DNA from: Hexactinellida sp. DTS-2022
Taxonomy: Eukaryota > Porifera > Hexactinellida
Length of the DNA stretch: 64,000 bases
NCBI GenBank assembly: GCA_028753945.1
Contig: JAPNXP010000008.1
Span: 3,658,001 to 3,722,000 of the forward strand
Reading direction: 5' to 3'
The notes under the pieces are model-generated. The model had not been told where the DNA came from. It was given only the letters and a program-made list of their open reading frames with translations, and searched no databases. A program made the translations under genes and the position numbers. Below are positions 11,988 through 26,600 of this stretch, piece by piece (within the stretch, counting starts at the first letter, position 1; each line of letters starts with the position of its first letter).

Positions 11988-13238
11988 ATGGCAGATAATT
12001 CAGAGATGTCAAGTGGCCTTGACGAGAAAGAAGAGTTAGGGGGAGACATCGAACTACCTAAAGAACAAATAATCCAATCTGCACTAACTGAAATGAGGTT
12101 TCCAGATTTAATCTCGTTATCAGGGGCGTCAAGTGTTGATAAAGTTTTCACGTTAAACTTACACGGACAGAAAATCCAAAAGATTTCTAATCTAGAGAAG
12201 TTCACACGCCTCAGGTGTCTAGACCTCTCTTGCAACCTTCTTCAGAAGATCGAGGGTCTAGAGAGCAATACTTATCTGTGTGAGCTGAAGCTGTATTCGA
12301 ATAGGATAACACAAATCAGTGGGATCGCCGGGCTTAAAAACTTAGTACAATTATCTCTTCAAATGAACCGCATCAGTAATCTGGGGAAGGGACTGAAAGG
12401 TCTTTCGAAACTAGAAATGTTACGTTTAGATCTAAACTCGCTAACACAGATCGATGCTAACGAGAATCTATACGGTTGCGACTCTCTAGTAGACCTAAAT
12501 TTAGCGAATAATTCAATTGAGGAGATACACAATCTTACTCGTATCCACAAATTGGAAAAACTTGACCTAACCAACAACAGAATGTCTAGCATACAATGTT
12601 TCAGTAACTGCAGCTCTCTTACAGAATTAAACCTAGCAGGCAACAATCTGAGTGGCATACTCGAGGTACCGGCTTTTAAATCACTACAGATACTAATCCT
12701 ATCCAATAACAACATCAAACAGATCAGAACTACGGGTCAATGCAAGCATTTATCTGAATTACAAGCAAACAGTAACAACATACAATACCTTCCCCCTAAC
12801 CTGAAAACAATGTTTCCCCACCTACAGAGACTAGAGCTAAAGAACAATGACATATCAGATCTCGATAGACTGTGTAACGCGATAAGAGAGTATCAAACGT
12901 TGTCAGCTCTCCTGCTAGACAACAATCCTATCAACGTCTCAATCTCAGATGTGAGCGACCTAATCAAGGAGGCTGCTCCTGGCATTTGCGAGTTGCTAGG
13001 TCACCAGCCAAAACCTAGTGAGATGCGTCTCGAAAATATCAACATCGAGACAACTCTTAGAGAGATACAGCACTCAATGAGTGATTATGAAGACGTAATT
13101 CAATCAAAGATTGAAGATATTCAAGTCAGATTGACAAGTGATTACAGCTTACCCGCCGCCAAGCCAACTAGTCGCTGTCATAGCAGAGCCAGGCTCAACG
13201 ACGCACTGGAGTTTGCATCCAAACATTTTGAAGATTAA
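11988..13238 (+). CDS. SDS22-type leucine-rich-repeat protein
   Basis: A 416-residue single-exon ORF. The ATG is the first in frame, followed by an acidic stretch (DEKEELGGDIELPKEQI). From about residue 50 to 330 it is a run of roughly 12 repeats of the 22-residue SDS22 type, for example LEKFTRLRCLDLSCNLLQKI and LTELNLAGNNLSGI. A cap with LLLDNNPINV follows, then about 80 residues that look helical and end SHSRARLNDALEFASKHFED-like in character. The repeat type recalls PPP1R7/SDS22 and ciliary LRR proteins (LRRC family), which act as binding scaffolds. No PP1-specific feature or C-terminal domain lets me choose between them, so no symbol is given. Confidence 0.85.
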   Translation: MADNSEMSSGLDEKEELGGDIELPKEQIIQSALTEMRFPDLISLSGASSVDKVFTLNLHGQKIQKISNLEKFTRLRCLDLSCNLLQKIEGLESNTYLCELKLYSNRITQISGIAGLKNLVQLSLQMNRISNLGKGLKGLSKLEMLRLDLNSLTQIDANENLYGCDSLVDLNLANNSIEEIHNLTRIHKLEKLDLTNNRMSSIQCFSNCSSLTELNLAGNNLSGILEVPAFKSLQILILSNNNIKQIRTTGQCKHLSELQANSNNIQYLPPNLKTMFPHLQRLELKNNDISDLDRLCNAIREYQTLSALLLDNNPINVSISDVSDLIKEAAPGICELLGHQPKPSEMRLENINIETTLREIQHSMSDYEDVIQSKIEDIQVRLTSDYSLPAAKPTSRCHSRARLNDALEFASKHFED

Positions 13239-14231
13239 CTAGTATTTATTGTCTTAGATTATGTAGTCGAATAACTTCATTTATTTATTAATGATACAAC
13301 ACGGGAGGAGGGTCATGGTTTAATTTATTTGTGTACTACAGTATTGACTAGAGATTACTCTGTTAAACTGCCATCCCACTTACACGTATTCACCGCATTT
13401 CTAATTATAATGCTCAATTGTAGAAGAACATCAGCAGACAGCTACAAATATCTGAGTAAATAATAGACAAGTAAATTTTTTGTAAAGTCTACGTATAATT
13501 CACCCTTTCATGACAAAGTGTTTCTTAATACTGTTGCTAACCATTTTGGTTAAAGTCTAGTATGAATGTCTAATTATAATATATTGTAAAACGAATTCAC
13601 ATATTATTGTAAATTAAGCAACTTGGATAGTTATAAAGAAAGAATACACTGTACGAATGTGGACACAGTTTTCGCATTATCGATATAGGGAAATTGGCTT
13701 ACTGAGTCAAGATAATTTCAACATGGACAATCCAATGCTCAATTAATTAATTATAGAAGAAACAATAGTTCGTGAAAATGTAAATCGGATAAAAGTATCT
13801 ATCAGCGAAATAAAAGTATTTATCAGCGAAAATAAACTCGCGAATTGAAATGAAAAGATGTGGTCAAGTTAAACAAGTTTTTAACAAGTGCATTGTTCAC
13901 ATGTCATCGGAGATGAAAGTGAAATGGCTATAAATCGACCTCACATTGTTTATAAATCTGTGGAAGTAAACATACATAACCATAATGTGTGATGACAATA
14001 CAACTAATATACACTAATTAACGATTAATAGAGAATACAATGACTTACTAACAAAGCCTTGTGGAATTAAGTTTAGGTTTTGCGGTTTTCTTGACTAGAG
14101 AGAATCATGAATAGAATGTACTGGAGATCGAGTATATAAATAGAGCCACTTGCAACTGACACAAAGTAAAAACCATCTCTCAATTCATTAAATAATACCA
14201 ATAATAATAATAATAATAATAAATTAATAAC
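13239..14231. other. Intergenic spacer; ETS gene 5' flank
   Basis: AT-rich DNA between two plus-strand genes, with a short (AAT)n run just before the ETS start codon. Near 13795-13835 a roughly 20-bp unit containing AAAAGTATNTATCAGCGAAA is repeated in tandem. No gene is seen. Confidence 0.4.
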
Positions 14232-15648
14232 ATGATCAGCAATTCCGAATCTAATTTTCAAAATCAATTTGATCCCTGCTGTAACTCTAACTCACCGGCT
14301 ACAAACTATCAAGAATATTTTGGGGTATGTTTAATCAGCAATTTTCGTTGCAAATATATTTAGTGTGAATTTTAACAAGTAATTAATATTTGTATTCCGT
14401 TAATAGAGTGGATACGAAAGCAATAATATGTACGAGAATAACTTCGAGCAAGAAGAGTTGTCTCAATCTCCTAACGGTAAGTTTTGAATTATTATATATT
14501 CTGTAGTGATTAGCAAATCAAAAACTGTTAATTATTAAAAATAATCATTTTTAGGCTCTAACCAGCTATTCAATATGAGCTCGAACAACAACGCAATGGT
14601 TTATGAGACTGGTAAGTAACTAAGTATAATATTGTTAAAATACATTATTAATCTTTATACATGCTATTTTAAATTTATTTGTTTGCAGTGACAAAACATA
14701 CTCGGATTCAGATCCCCTCCTACTCGCGGGGAATGGAGCTCTACGACGCAAAGCAGCAGAACTCTTGCTTCTATCCGGACGCTCAATACTCTAACTGCAA
14801 ATACGATCAAATGCTCGATTATTCAATGCCAAACAACCAGTCTTACCTCGGCTACAATATGCCTTATCAAGAATACAGACACTCCCCTCAACATATGCCC
14901 ATTCACAATAGCATGTTTGTTGACTACTGTGGGAGTCCAGTACAGAGCAGCTCCTCGGAAGAGGATAGCGCCACCATTTCAGAACAGCCGCACGCGTATA
15001 TGTCGGGAGAGCAGCCGTACACCTGTCCAGACACGAGGGCAGTGTGCCACGTGCCGCAAAGTGAGTTAGATTGCACTATTATATTATATTGCAACATTAT
15101 GTGATAGTATAATTGAGTTTTAATTATCTACAGAGAGAAGAGGAAAGCAATTGTGGAAATATCTGTACCAACTGCTGCAAGACGAGACTAACAAGAAGGT
15201 CATCTGCTGGAGCGATAACGCCAAGAGCCAGTTTGAGTTCAAGCTACTCGAGCCGGAGGAGGTAGCCACGCTGTGGGGAAAGGAGAAAGGAAAGCTAAAC
15301 ATGAACTACGACAAGCTGTCCCGCTCCCTCAGGTTCTACTACCAGAAGAATCTCATTCAGAAAGTCAGCGGAGACCATTACGTGTACAGATTCCCCATCA
15401 ATCCGGAGAATTTAATAAAGTACATTGACACTCAAACCAAGCCAGCAAAAAGTGGTCGAGTCATACGCACTAGCTTAGAGTCACAGCGTGTTCAGCCATA
15501 TCAAATGTCCCCATACACACGGCCATACAATGTAGCCTACGGGTACGATCAATCAACTGGGATTCCAAACCAATACTACGACATGATGCCTCTCCCCTTG
15601 TCACAAGCAGATGCACAAGCAATGCAAATCACATATCCGTCCTCTTAA
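14232..15648 (+). CDS. ETS-domain transcription factor (5 exons)
   Basis: Exons 14232-14324, 14407-14476, 14555-14611, 14689-15060 and 15134-15648 join in frame (phases 0,1,1,1) to 368 codons. The last exon carries the whole ETS domain, about residues 198-285: QLWKYLYQLLQDE, WGKEKGKLNMNYDKLSRSLR, FYYQKNLIQKVSGDHYVYRF. The DNA-reading helix with two arginines (LSRSLR) is intact. NMNYDKLSR...KVSG is nearest in wording to the ELK/ETS group, but ELK factors carry the domain at the N-terminus, whereas here about 195 residues rich in Asn, Tyr and Ser precede it. No PNT/SAM domain is recognisable. The tail is Tyr/Pro/Gln-rich. It should bind GGAA sites in the nucleus; the subfamily is open. Confidence 0.92.
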
Positions 15649-17659
15649 TGAATACACACACTCTCTCATCGTATTTCACTTAGTGAATAGTGCATTTCTA
15701 GTTAGAATCATGAATACACACTCACACCCTCGGGTACATTTGATTAGGCTGGGCTTGTAAATAGTTTATCCTATATTTAAGTTATGTTTTAATTGCAAAT
15801 TTGAGTTCAATCTTGATTATACAAGCAATGCTTTCATTCAACAAATTGATTTATATGATGTTAAATTCAGTTATTAAAAATCTGACTACAATTCTCTGCT
15901 TTAATCAATTTAGGTCGCTACTCAATATTATTGACATAAGAAATTTGTAAAAACAGGCTATCTAACTGTAATAATTCTTCCAGGCTTCAACACTTAGAAC
16001 ATCGGAATTGGGAAACCCCCCACTAGTCGCCTCCTCTACCAGCCATTAATTTCAAATAATTTAAAGAATGTAAAAATAGAGTATACTCTATTTAATTGGT
16101 TCACTTTGGATCGAGTGTGTTTTGATCCAATTAACCGATAAATTATTACTCTAGGGCCTAGGCCAAAATGTAATTCTGTTCCTTAATTCGCGTGAAAAGT
16201 TGAATTAAGCTGGAGTCTACAGTAGTATAGGTTGAAAGATTAGTTACTACTTTGCCTGTAAAATACAATAGACCCACTGAAATAGTATTAAAATATTGTA
16301 TAAATTTGCAAAAAATATTGTGGTTGTGGTTGTAATGAGTTCGAATCTCAGAGGTTTACTTGCATATACGAAAGTTTAATAGGATCATTTTCAATATAAA
16401 TTGGGAATATCCCAGGCAGGTTAATTAATTGAAAATAATTTAATTAACTTCTTCTAATAATCTAAGAGCTGTAGATACATACATTTTCTTATTAAATCCT
16501 ACATCAACAATAAACTGATACTAAGAATAAATATATTTGAACACACAAGTATACGCGGAACTAATGAGAATAAGTGAATGTATATGGAAAAACTATGCTG
16601 TTTTGATAAATCAAAATATTCACTGAAACCTCTATAATTTGTTTTTTAGAAATAATTACTAGAAAATATCTTAAGCTAGTTCATAGTATATCACCCATAA
16701 TACCAACAGAAGAAATAGATAGAATTTTAAATTAATTATCTGGTCGTTAAATTTGAATAAATATAAGTAATAGCTGGTGTTTCTTAGTGTAAACTATAGT
16801 AATGAAACTAGAATACAAGTGGGAGAGTAAACATGGCTATATCTCAACTGAATTCGAATTAACCTACTCATAAATAAATAGTAATTCCAACACCATAAAA
16901 TCTCATTGAAAGTTGGTCAATTTAGATTTAACTCTATTAAAATACAAGATTAGAGAGATGGCTTGAACTAAAAACTATGGTGTAAATCAGCTTCAAATCA
17001 GCTGAAATCAGCTGACTATAATTCACAGAGGTAACAATTAACATCACTTTCCTTGTGAGTAAATAGCAATACTGTCTATACATATGATTCGGTCAGTTGT
17101 ATAAACATGTTGCTATATTTCTAACAGCAGAGTGAGATACAATAACTACATAACTATTTGCTAACAATGTTGATGGAGTGATTATTAAGCATAAATCATA
17201 CACGTAATTAAAAGAAAACAAGCAAAAACAGATTCAGAATAGTAAAATTTCTGGATTTGAAATCATATATCGTTATTTATGAAAAGCAATAAAAACATTG
17301 AACTCTAGTTTTCATGTATGTTCTTAGATTCAGTTATATAACGGATACTATGGGCTGGGGGCTATAATAGACAAATATCATTATACAAAATATATTAGGT
17401 AAGCAGTAAGCAGTAATTCGATTCCATAGGGAAAATAAAACTAAATCTGATTTGATGGAATAATTTCAATAATTTCATGAGAATTGAAATAAGTCGAGAG
17501 ATAGTAGGAAAGAACTGAACAGAACTGAAGAGAAATAATGCAAAAATAGATAAGCACTAAATAGAAATCTAAAGTATAATTTTTGAGCTACAAGTGTGAC
17601 TAATAGTACAATTTAAAACTAAAGAGATATCTTACTAAACAAGTTTGTTGGGATAGAAA
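15649..17659. other. Convergent intergenic spacer
   Basis: This lies between the ETS stop codon and the DARS1 stop codon, two genes running toward each other. The DNA is AT-rich and holds both 3' untranslated regions. A T-loop-like string near 16340 is not part of a tRNA. Nothing else can be supported. Confidence 0.45.
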
Positions 17660-20600
17660 CTATGGTGTTAATCTCTTGGGGTCTCGAGGGAACATCGAAG
17701 TCTTTCGAATATTGTCTAATCCTAAGTATAGCATAACAACACGTTCCATACCTATAAATATTGACAATAAATTGGAGATTAAGTTAAATGTAAATAAATT
17801 GTGTGTCTATAAATAGCGTACCAATTCCACCGCCAGCATGAGGAGCAGATCCGTAACGAAATGAGTCAATGTAGGATTTAATCTTTGTCAAGTCTAAAAC
17901 AAAAGTATGTTAATGGCGGTTCAACTAAAGAAATAAAATTCTGAATTCAGTTTACAATGAGAGCTTATCTAAGCGGTTGAGGTTGTAAATAAGCAGAAAA
18001 TATAAATATTTTTGAACTCCGAACTTCTCCTTGCTATTTGACATCATACTTGGTTAAAATAAGCATAATGAGTGCAAGGCGAGAAATAGCTCAAGTAATA
18101 TTAAGTAAGACCATTACGTAGTATGGGCGGGATAGCTATGTGAGGCGCTTAATAAGCTTTTACTGACTGTAAAAACGGAGCCAAGAGTCTCTACCAAAAC
18201 TGTATTACCAAATGCCCGCCTCTTATCTCTGTTTACACAATAATGATACTCAGGATATGCAAATATAAAGTGCATGAGAAAATCAATGATAGAATGATAC
18301 GAGGCAGTTTGCAGTCTCAAAATAGAAGACAAACCTATTTTGTGGTGTGTAGCACGCTCAGTCAACAAATCTGGATCGTGGATTCTCTGAGCACCAGACA
18401 TGATTTCTTCTCCCCTCATAAACATATCATACGAGTTGCTATATCCCTATAATCAAGTACGTAGTATATTCTAGAACATTAAGAAAGACAAGAGGCAACT
18501 CACAGGTTCAGTACTACTGGGCATTGTGTAGAAAGGCCTGACGGCCAGAGGATACTTGTCAAGCACATAGAAGTCTGTCTCATACTATGTAACGCAATAT
18601 TATATAAAGACATTGGAATCACTTGTATATTGACCAACATTTTCCTATGTGAAATTCCAGGCAAAAGCAAAGTCATTTTGAAGCCGGATTTGATAGTGAT
18701 AATGTGTTAGCAGATATAAGTATACATAAACCCATATAAATAAATACTTATAAAAATTCACTATGTAGAATTAATACCTTCTCTTTGACAAGTTTCCCAA
18801 GTCTCTTCTCATTGATAGTACTAAATAGGTTAAAATTAATTTGATTCGTCGAAAAGTGCAAAGTGAATACAGTCGACTCCGCTTAATAGAGCCACCGGTT
18901 AATATATTTCTTCGCTTAATGGAGTCAAAATATCACAGGATTTATAGGACGGAATGACAGTTTGGCTGAAAATATTTTCGGTTAATAGATTTCTCCGCTT
19001 AATCGGGTCAAAACGACCTGGTCCTGAGGTGACTCTATTAAGCGGAGTCGACGTATTTAATTAAACAATTAAGTGCCTACCTCAAATCATCCTCGTCTCC
19101 AATAACAACACCGTCTTCTCTGAGCATGGCAATACCCTCGGGGAAATTCAGTACAAGACTATAAAGACCGTAGGCATCGTAAATCCATCGTTAGAATAGT
19201 ATTTTAATTAATTAAATAATACAGCTGTACTAACTCAGCTATTAAGAGATTAGTAATCAATTCCATTCAAAATATGTGTTTTCGAGGAAAAGTGGCCTCG
19301 CATACTAGAACTAATTAAAATCAAGAGGATTCGATTAATTCGCCATACTAAGCTATTTGGGTTTAGTAGTAAATATTAGATTATCCAGAATTCATCTCTA
19401 TTATATATAAATATATGTAGGTGCAATACGTTAAGCAGGAAATAGTAGGAGTTACAATTCGATTTAAACTCAGCAAAATAAATCCTTCGAACATAAAAAA
19501 ATTCGTGTATAATTAGATAAATAATAAAAACACACATCTGATACAGTATAATATAGTATATTGAATATTACACTTATTACAATGAAATGTAAATCATATT
19601 TCTATTAGCTCCCGGAAATACAATCATTGGTTAGCAATCAATAAAAACACATGCAACTGCGAGAAATACAGTGATTATTCAGTGTAAGTGAATGGATAAA
19701 ACTATCGGAAGAGAAGACTAGAGCTAGGAGTTTGACTTGCAGATTCGTATTCGAAAATACAATGTGGTACACTTAGTCCTGGAGAAGCCATTACTTATAA
19801 ATTAACGGCTCATGGTCAATCTTCCATCTTGTATCTGAGTATATTTCTAGCTAAGTTATACCGCAGTGAGAACACACAACTGATAAGTTATCAGATAATC
19901 CTAGCTATTGGTCATGCTAAATGAAATGTTTCAGATGGTAAGTAAAATTGTTCGCAAATATGGCAGGTTAATTAACTAAATTGTTATCTCAAGTCTCTGA
20001 ACAATTTTATACTATACAGTAGGACATCGTAGTATGAACACAGTTAATACGAAATTACGGTTAATACGAACAGTAATTCAGTGCACTTCAAAGCATTTGA
20101 ATACAAATGACATTGGTTAATACGAATTCCGGATAAGGCGAAGTTCCAGGACTTCATCTAAGAGATCCGAGCACCTTAGGTGATGTAGATTTTCAATCGC
20201 ACACCCAAATTTACAGAAAATAGTAATTTAACAAAAAAGATAAATCAGTATTAAAAAACTTTGGTGCCATCGGACAACTAGAGTAATACCAAACTTTTTT
20301 ACTTAAAACCACGCACTTCTAGGTGCGCGTCGCGAACCTAAATGATGACCTGAGGTCAACGCATTTTGACGGTCCCCTGGTGTTCGTACAAACGAAGTTC
20401 TACTTTTCATTAATAATAATCTGAGAGGTTTCTAGAGCTAGACTGATCGAATTATAAATTATTACTCATTAACTGAACATATAAAGTGCTGCATTAATGT
20501 GTTACCTCGGCTCTGTGAACTTGAACGGCTCTGCTGGGAACTGCTTGTGCACAGTAGCAATTTCTTCACCAAAACTAATGAAATTATATAACATAGAACA

Positions 20601-23600
20601 GTCCGAGCATTGAATTTATGAAAAGAAAGCGTAGAACCTGCACCACTAAATCAATAGATTTGTCGCAAATACAAATCGGAAGTTAGGAGCCAGTCAATAG
20701 TATTTCCATTAATGAAAAATGTAGACTAGAAAAATGCAATTGACCAAATCAGTTGAGAAACCAAATTTAACTGTGGTTAATCCAGCCAAATTATGGTCGC
20801 AGAGAAATCTCAAAAACTTAAATGAAAAATTAAATATTTGAATAGACTTTTAAAAATGGCTTCAAAATATTTTTAACTTACTGCTCTCGAAGGCCTTTAA
20901 ATATCTTAACAAAAGTGTCAGTGATCACTTCCATAACCTATATGATATTGGCATAATACAAATCGGGTTATATGGGATCTGTAAATTAAGGCAGATTGTT
21001 AAATTATCTCAGGACTCTTAGAGTAATTACATCCTCGCATAACAGAATATAATTAAAAATAAGGTTCCAAGGAAAATCATTGCTCAAATAAAATATGTCG
21101 ATCCCATAAACCTTTGAAAATAATTAAATGTCAATTATAGTAGTACGTGAAGACTAATTATTGATGATAAAAATCAAATATAAAGTATTATATTTTGTCA
21201 TGAGAGCAATAATTATTATCTTCGATTGCCTACTCGGACTAAAGCTAGGGCATCTGAGAAGAAGAAAGAACTCAACAATGAGAAACTCTATCGATGGTAG
21301 ACGGAAAATACATGTAGCTGAAAGATAATAAATTATACAGCATTTAATATTAAATTAAACTAATCAGTGAATTGGTTAAGAGACAAAGAAATTACAAGAA
21401 ATTAAATGATCAGAGTTTGGACAAAGCAAATCAGTGAAAGCTTATGACAGTTAAGCGAGTTAATACGAGAAGTGGCAGGTTTTCGCAATTTGACGCAATT
21501 ACCACACTTACACTATTGGGCTAGATAACCAAATACCACTTGTGGTATCTGGTGAAGCACGACGGTATTACAGGCTCCTGAAGTGCATGTTTCAATGCCA
21601 AATTTTTGATGCAGGATATTTCCTATGTCTTCGAATAATTCTCAAGATACTGGTAATGAGCTGACACGATAAGTTCGTATCACAATGAGTATTGGTTCTT
21701 TCCTAATCTGAATTTTAACCAACAGTCCAGTGACCTTTCATTTGTCTAAATCAAGCACGTGACAATTATAAAATTCAATTTATGCGGGCTCTACATAAAT
21801 TGAATAGAAACGTAAATATTAATAGTAACCACTCAACAGAAGAGGATAATTACCTAAACTGCTAATGAATATTCTATTTATGTATTATTGATTTATTGTA
21901 TAGTCTGTTGCCAACAAGTCATTTCGAGTATGATGGAGCATCAATTCAAACCTAACAGACAACATGAGCCCAAAAATTGTTTGAAATAACACTTAATTAA
22001 AATCGCTGGATTAGTCTACAATGCACCCACTGCCTCCTCCGATTTAAAATAATGAGAATACAAAAATAGCGCATATTAATGACAAATTAAATTCCCAATA
22101 ATATAACCAAATCGAAACTATTCTGCAATTCAAGTCTTTAGACTAAATGTCCAATTTATGACCCTTAAGAAAAACAAGTTTGCAAAAGTAGTTATGATTA
22201 TCATAGCAAATAGACTAATAACGTAGATTCGTAAGCTATCATTTACATAATACAATACTCACATCCCGGATAACAGATGAACGAGCTGATAAGATAAATA
22301 TCGATTCTCGTGGGAAGTTTGCATTCAGATCGTGTTGCAAAGATAATATTACAACAACACACAACTAAATAACATATTTTACTAAGCAATATTTAACAGA
22401 ATTAACTGTGCAGTTATTTTTATAATTATACAACTTAACTGGAATTTGAAACATTCAACTTATCTATAATTGGTCGGTACGGCAAGAGTCTCTCCTGTTC
22501 AAATCCAATAAAGTACCACAAATTAAATGGGATTACGATGGCAGAGATACAAATTAAATTTCAGGTATAATTAGCATCAATCGAGAGTATTTGTTGTTGA
22601 AAAAATAATGATTGAAGAAACATGTGATAAGCCATTAGTCATAAAGAGATTAGTTTTGGCACAAATAGAATTTTAGCATTTAACACATTGATAATTTTAA
22701 TTTAGGTTTTGAATTGAAATGTAAATTTTTAACAACTAAAATCCTACAGACATCCTACAGAGATATTGTGAATATTTCCTATACTTAACATGAGATTGTT
22801 AGCGAGGTGATATTAATAATCCTACGAAGAAATTCAAAGTAAAGTCAGGTTCTTTTATTATGAAAATTCAAGGGTTCAAAAATTGTGTTCATAATAGAGA
22901 GATTTCATAATAAGCGAACTCAACTTATTACAAGCACTATGTAAGTGGCTAATTTTGGGATCATAGGGCCTGTTCATAATAAAAAGTTTTTCATATTTAA
23001 GCAGACGAAAAATAGTTCACAATAAGCAGACCTGGCTGTACTTTGTAAAAAGAGAAGTTAACCTACGTATGCAACACACCGAATAGAGAGGCATTTAAGA
23101 AGCCGAGCGTGTTAGGAAGAAAATATAATCAAGAAACCCTGCGAAATATGATAAAGAGAAGCGTATAATCTAAAATCAATTGAAATTTAATTTAAGAGTT
23201 AAACAAAGTCTAGTACATCACAGACAGTCGTACTCTGCTCAACCAACTGCAAGTGATGATAATCTTAATAATAAACTGAAAGGTTCCTCTTGCCAAGTGA
23301 AATCTTATCACCAAAGATGTTAGAAATCTGATATAAAGGATAAACGAATCCTTGCAGCATAAAACGAAGTATTATAGATAGTTTGTGGGGCACAATTTCC
23401 AAATATTAACTTAGGCAAGTTAAGGTAAATATTAATGCAATTATTAATAATACTATAGGAGAGTATATAATTAATTTACATCTAAATACTAATTAAAAAG
23501 TTAGAAAATAACATCAAATACTAAATTACTAATTAGAAGAATTGATCATCTGATTTCCACAAAAAGATTAAAATTTGGTTTCAAATTAATTATAAAATCG

Positions 23601-26600
23601 CAGAATATTCAAAGATGAAGTAATAAATTTGCAATTCAGCATATATCAGTTGTTCCAGAAAGTAACTGAGTTAACAACTCCTACATCCACCCAACTCCAC
23701 ATGATACAATTATATATTTCACAACCACATTTGTGGTGTTTTCCAATGTAAACAAAGCCATTCAAGGAATGCGAAAATTTCTCATTAACATATAATTAGC
23801 AGTTAATTAAATCCTGACTAATAATTCCAAAAACATGAGTGTATAGACAAGGCTGTAAATCGATTTAATTGAGAATTATTGCCGATAATTTAATCATCAA
23901 TGTCTCTGCACGAGTTTAATTAAGCAGAAAAGCAAAAGGATTAATTGGTAACCTCTCTAGTTTTGCGGCGGGAGAAGGTTACGATATAATTAATTAATAA
24001 ACACTCAATGTGACTAGACGTATTATTAATAAATCGAGCCACAAAAAAACTTATCAAACCTCGTGATAATGTTCTTTAAATGTCATTTCCATGTCCATCC
24101 CAACAAACTCTGTTAGGTGTCTGTGTGTATTAGAGTTCTCTGCTCTGAAAACTAAATTGTATACATATAAATGTGTAATATTCAAACTTCGCAAATACCT
24201 AAATGAGAAATTCCGCGAAGCCGAATCAGGGAACATTTGAAATGAAAACTTTGTTCAATAAATTTTGGTTAAGAATAAATTTTCCTGTTAAGAAGGAAGG
24301 TAGATTATAGAAACATTGATCTAACAAAATAAACCACCAAATGCTACTGAAATGTTTAAGAAACAAAAGTAGGCGATACAAATAAGTTTACAACCACAAA
24401 TGGATTGAGTAACATCCTACAGTTAAGAATGTTCTAACTTCGAACTAGTATGAGCTTCCATTATTGAGGATAAATAATACGGTGACCCGATATAATATGT
24501 GTTATGTAATTTAAGGCAAAAATATCAAAGTTGTAATTAGAAAGATCAAAGTTCAAAGACACTCACCAGAGCCGATAGTAAATACTTTATCATAATCAGC
24601 ACATAAAGCCATTTGTTTGTAAAGTTGCGGTGACTGGGCGAGGAAGGCAGAGCCTAGGAAGTAAACCAAATTTATTCGAGAAATAAAGGTGACCTAAATA
24701 TATGCAATTAATGTGTGGTAATGAATAGAAATGTGGTACTATTTATTATAGAAGTAAACACAAAAATTAATAAAACTTTACCTTTGAAGTAAGATACTCT
24801 GAAAACATCCGCCCCTCCTTCACTGGCAGCTAAAGAGTAAAATAACTACAATGCTAATATTTGTAAATTATCATTTAAATTCAGAAAAGAGAATTACCAG
24901 AGATTATTTTTGGAGTGTGTATCTCTAAAAATCCCTTAGTGGTTAGGGTGTCACGGAAAAGTTTACAAATTCCAGCTTCTACTCTGAAGATTGACTGATT
25001 TGTAGGCGTCTAGAAATTATAATAAATCAATTAATTAAATCCATTAAACATAATAGGGATTATAGTACAAAAGACTCTCGTTAACACGAAACTGATAAAA
25101 AAGCGAAATATCGGTTGAAGAGCAATGTAGATAAATGCTATACAAATGTATTCAGTGACTCCTGGATAATACGAATTTCAGGATAATATGAACAGATTTC
25201 TGCTGTCACCTGGTGTTGTACTAACAAGTGTATAAGTAATCCTATTAAACTAACTCGTAAATCTATAATCCGATGATCCAATCTAGTCTCCTGTCCTGCC
25301 TTTCCTTTCGGACCATCCGCATCTAGCTCCGCCCCGCTCCTCATAGCATCTTCCAATAGCAACGGCAGTCTCGGGATAGCCTCACTGATACAGAAAATCT
25401 ATCAAGAATGAGCATTTTGACTAAGGATAATAACTATATAAACTGTACTAATATACCATGGAATGAAAATACCTTTTTGACAGTCAGTTCCACATCTTCC
25501 TGAGTGCAGCTTATTATCTTCTGCGGCGCAACAGTAACTATTCCTACAACATCTAGCAGACTCTCTTTGTTCAGACTACAAACACAGTATAGTTATAAAC
25601 ACCAATGGAATCATTCGATTGCAAGTACCCACTTCGCAGCAAACTTTATCATTTGCTGACTCAAAGACTCGCTGACACATAGGATGGTTTGAACAGTGAA
25701 CTGTTGATGTCTCAGTAGGACAAAACATTGCTTCTTCCCTTAGAAAGAAAGTTGTATCTTACAATAGACAAATAACGGTCGTTGTTTGTGGTAACAACCA
25801 CAACAGATAAACAAATATTAAATCAATAAATTAGAGGTTTTTATGAGATATACGTAGAGTATTATTCGTTACGTAACAAGTTCTAAACTATTTGGGTTAG
25901 AGGATGTCAATGTTTATCAACCATAAATCTGGCAAGTATAAGCAAATAGAGTTCCCCTCTAAAATAACATTATTTCTACACATGGCAGAGCCAGATAACA
26001 GAGAGCAGTCATTGGACAAGACCGTGATAGGACGGCTGTGCGACGCGGTTAGCTACGACATGATGCGAGACAGCATAAACCAAGACAGTTCGTTCTGTCT
26101 GTCCGTCAACCATAAGTTCGTCGAGAAGATTCAGCACACGTTCTACAGGCCGTGGAGTCTGGAGAAGAGGAAGCGAGTCATCTATTTGGATGCCACAATG
26201 CAAGAGGAACACAGAGAGATATCCAGCCTCATTTTCAGGTTTATAGCTAAGCTGGGAGACCTAATGAACTCGATAATCGTAGTTAATTGTAAATCTAAAG
26301 AATCCATGTTTGTATACAAGTGCTTACAAAGTTTGTTAGAATCGAACAACTCTCTTTATGATCTAATAAAGCTCTCATTCTTTGACGATAAGACAACCCA
26401 GGAGCGCTCAGTCCTGAGTAATATTGGGAAAAACGTGTACCACGCATTGCTTGAGTCCGATGGGGATACACAAGAACTGCTTGGCGGCCTATGCGAGCTG
26501 ATTTTTAGGAACGACTTCAGTAGCGACAAACGGCAGTACCGCCTCCTGTGGATATCTAGCCAAGCCATGCCTTCCCGACTGCTCGATTGGGAGTTGTCAA

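Noticed and set aside
16328..16370. Possible tRNA (string GAGTTCGAATCTC)
   Set aside because: Only a T-loop-like string exists; no acceptor stem, D-arm or anticodon arm can be drawn around it.
22480..22530. Possible tRNA with GTTCAAATCC
   Set aside because: Short matching ends are present, but D- and anticodon arms do not fit and the length is wrong.
25068..25230. Separate transposon in DARS1 intron 8
   Set aside because: ACACGAA- and AATACGAAT-type strings suggest a pogo relic, but the termini cannot be defined well enough to list.
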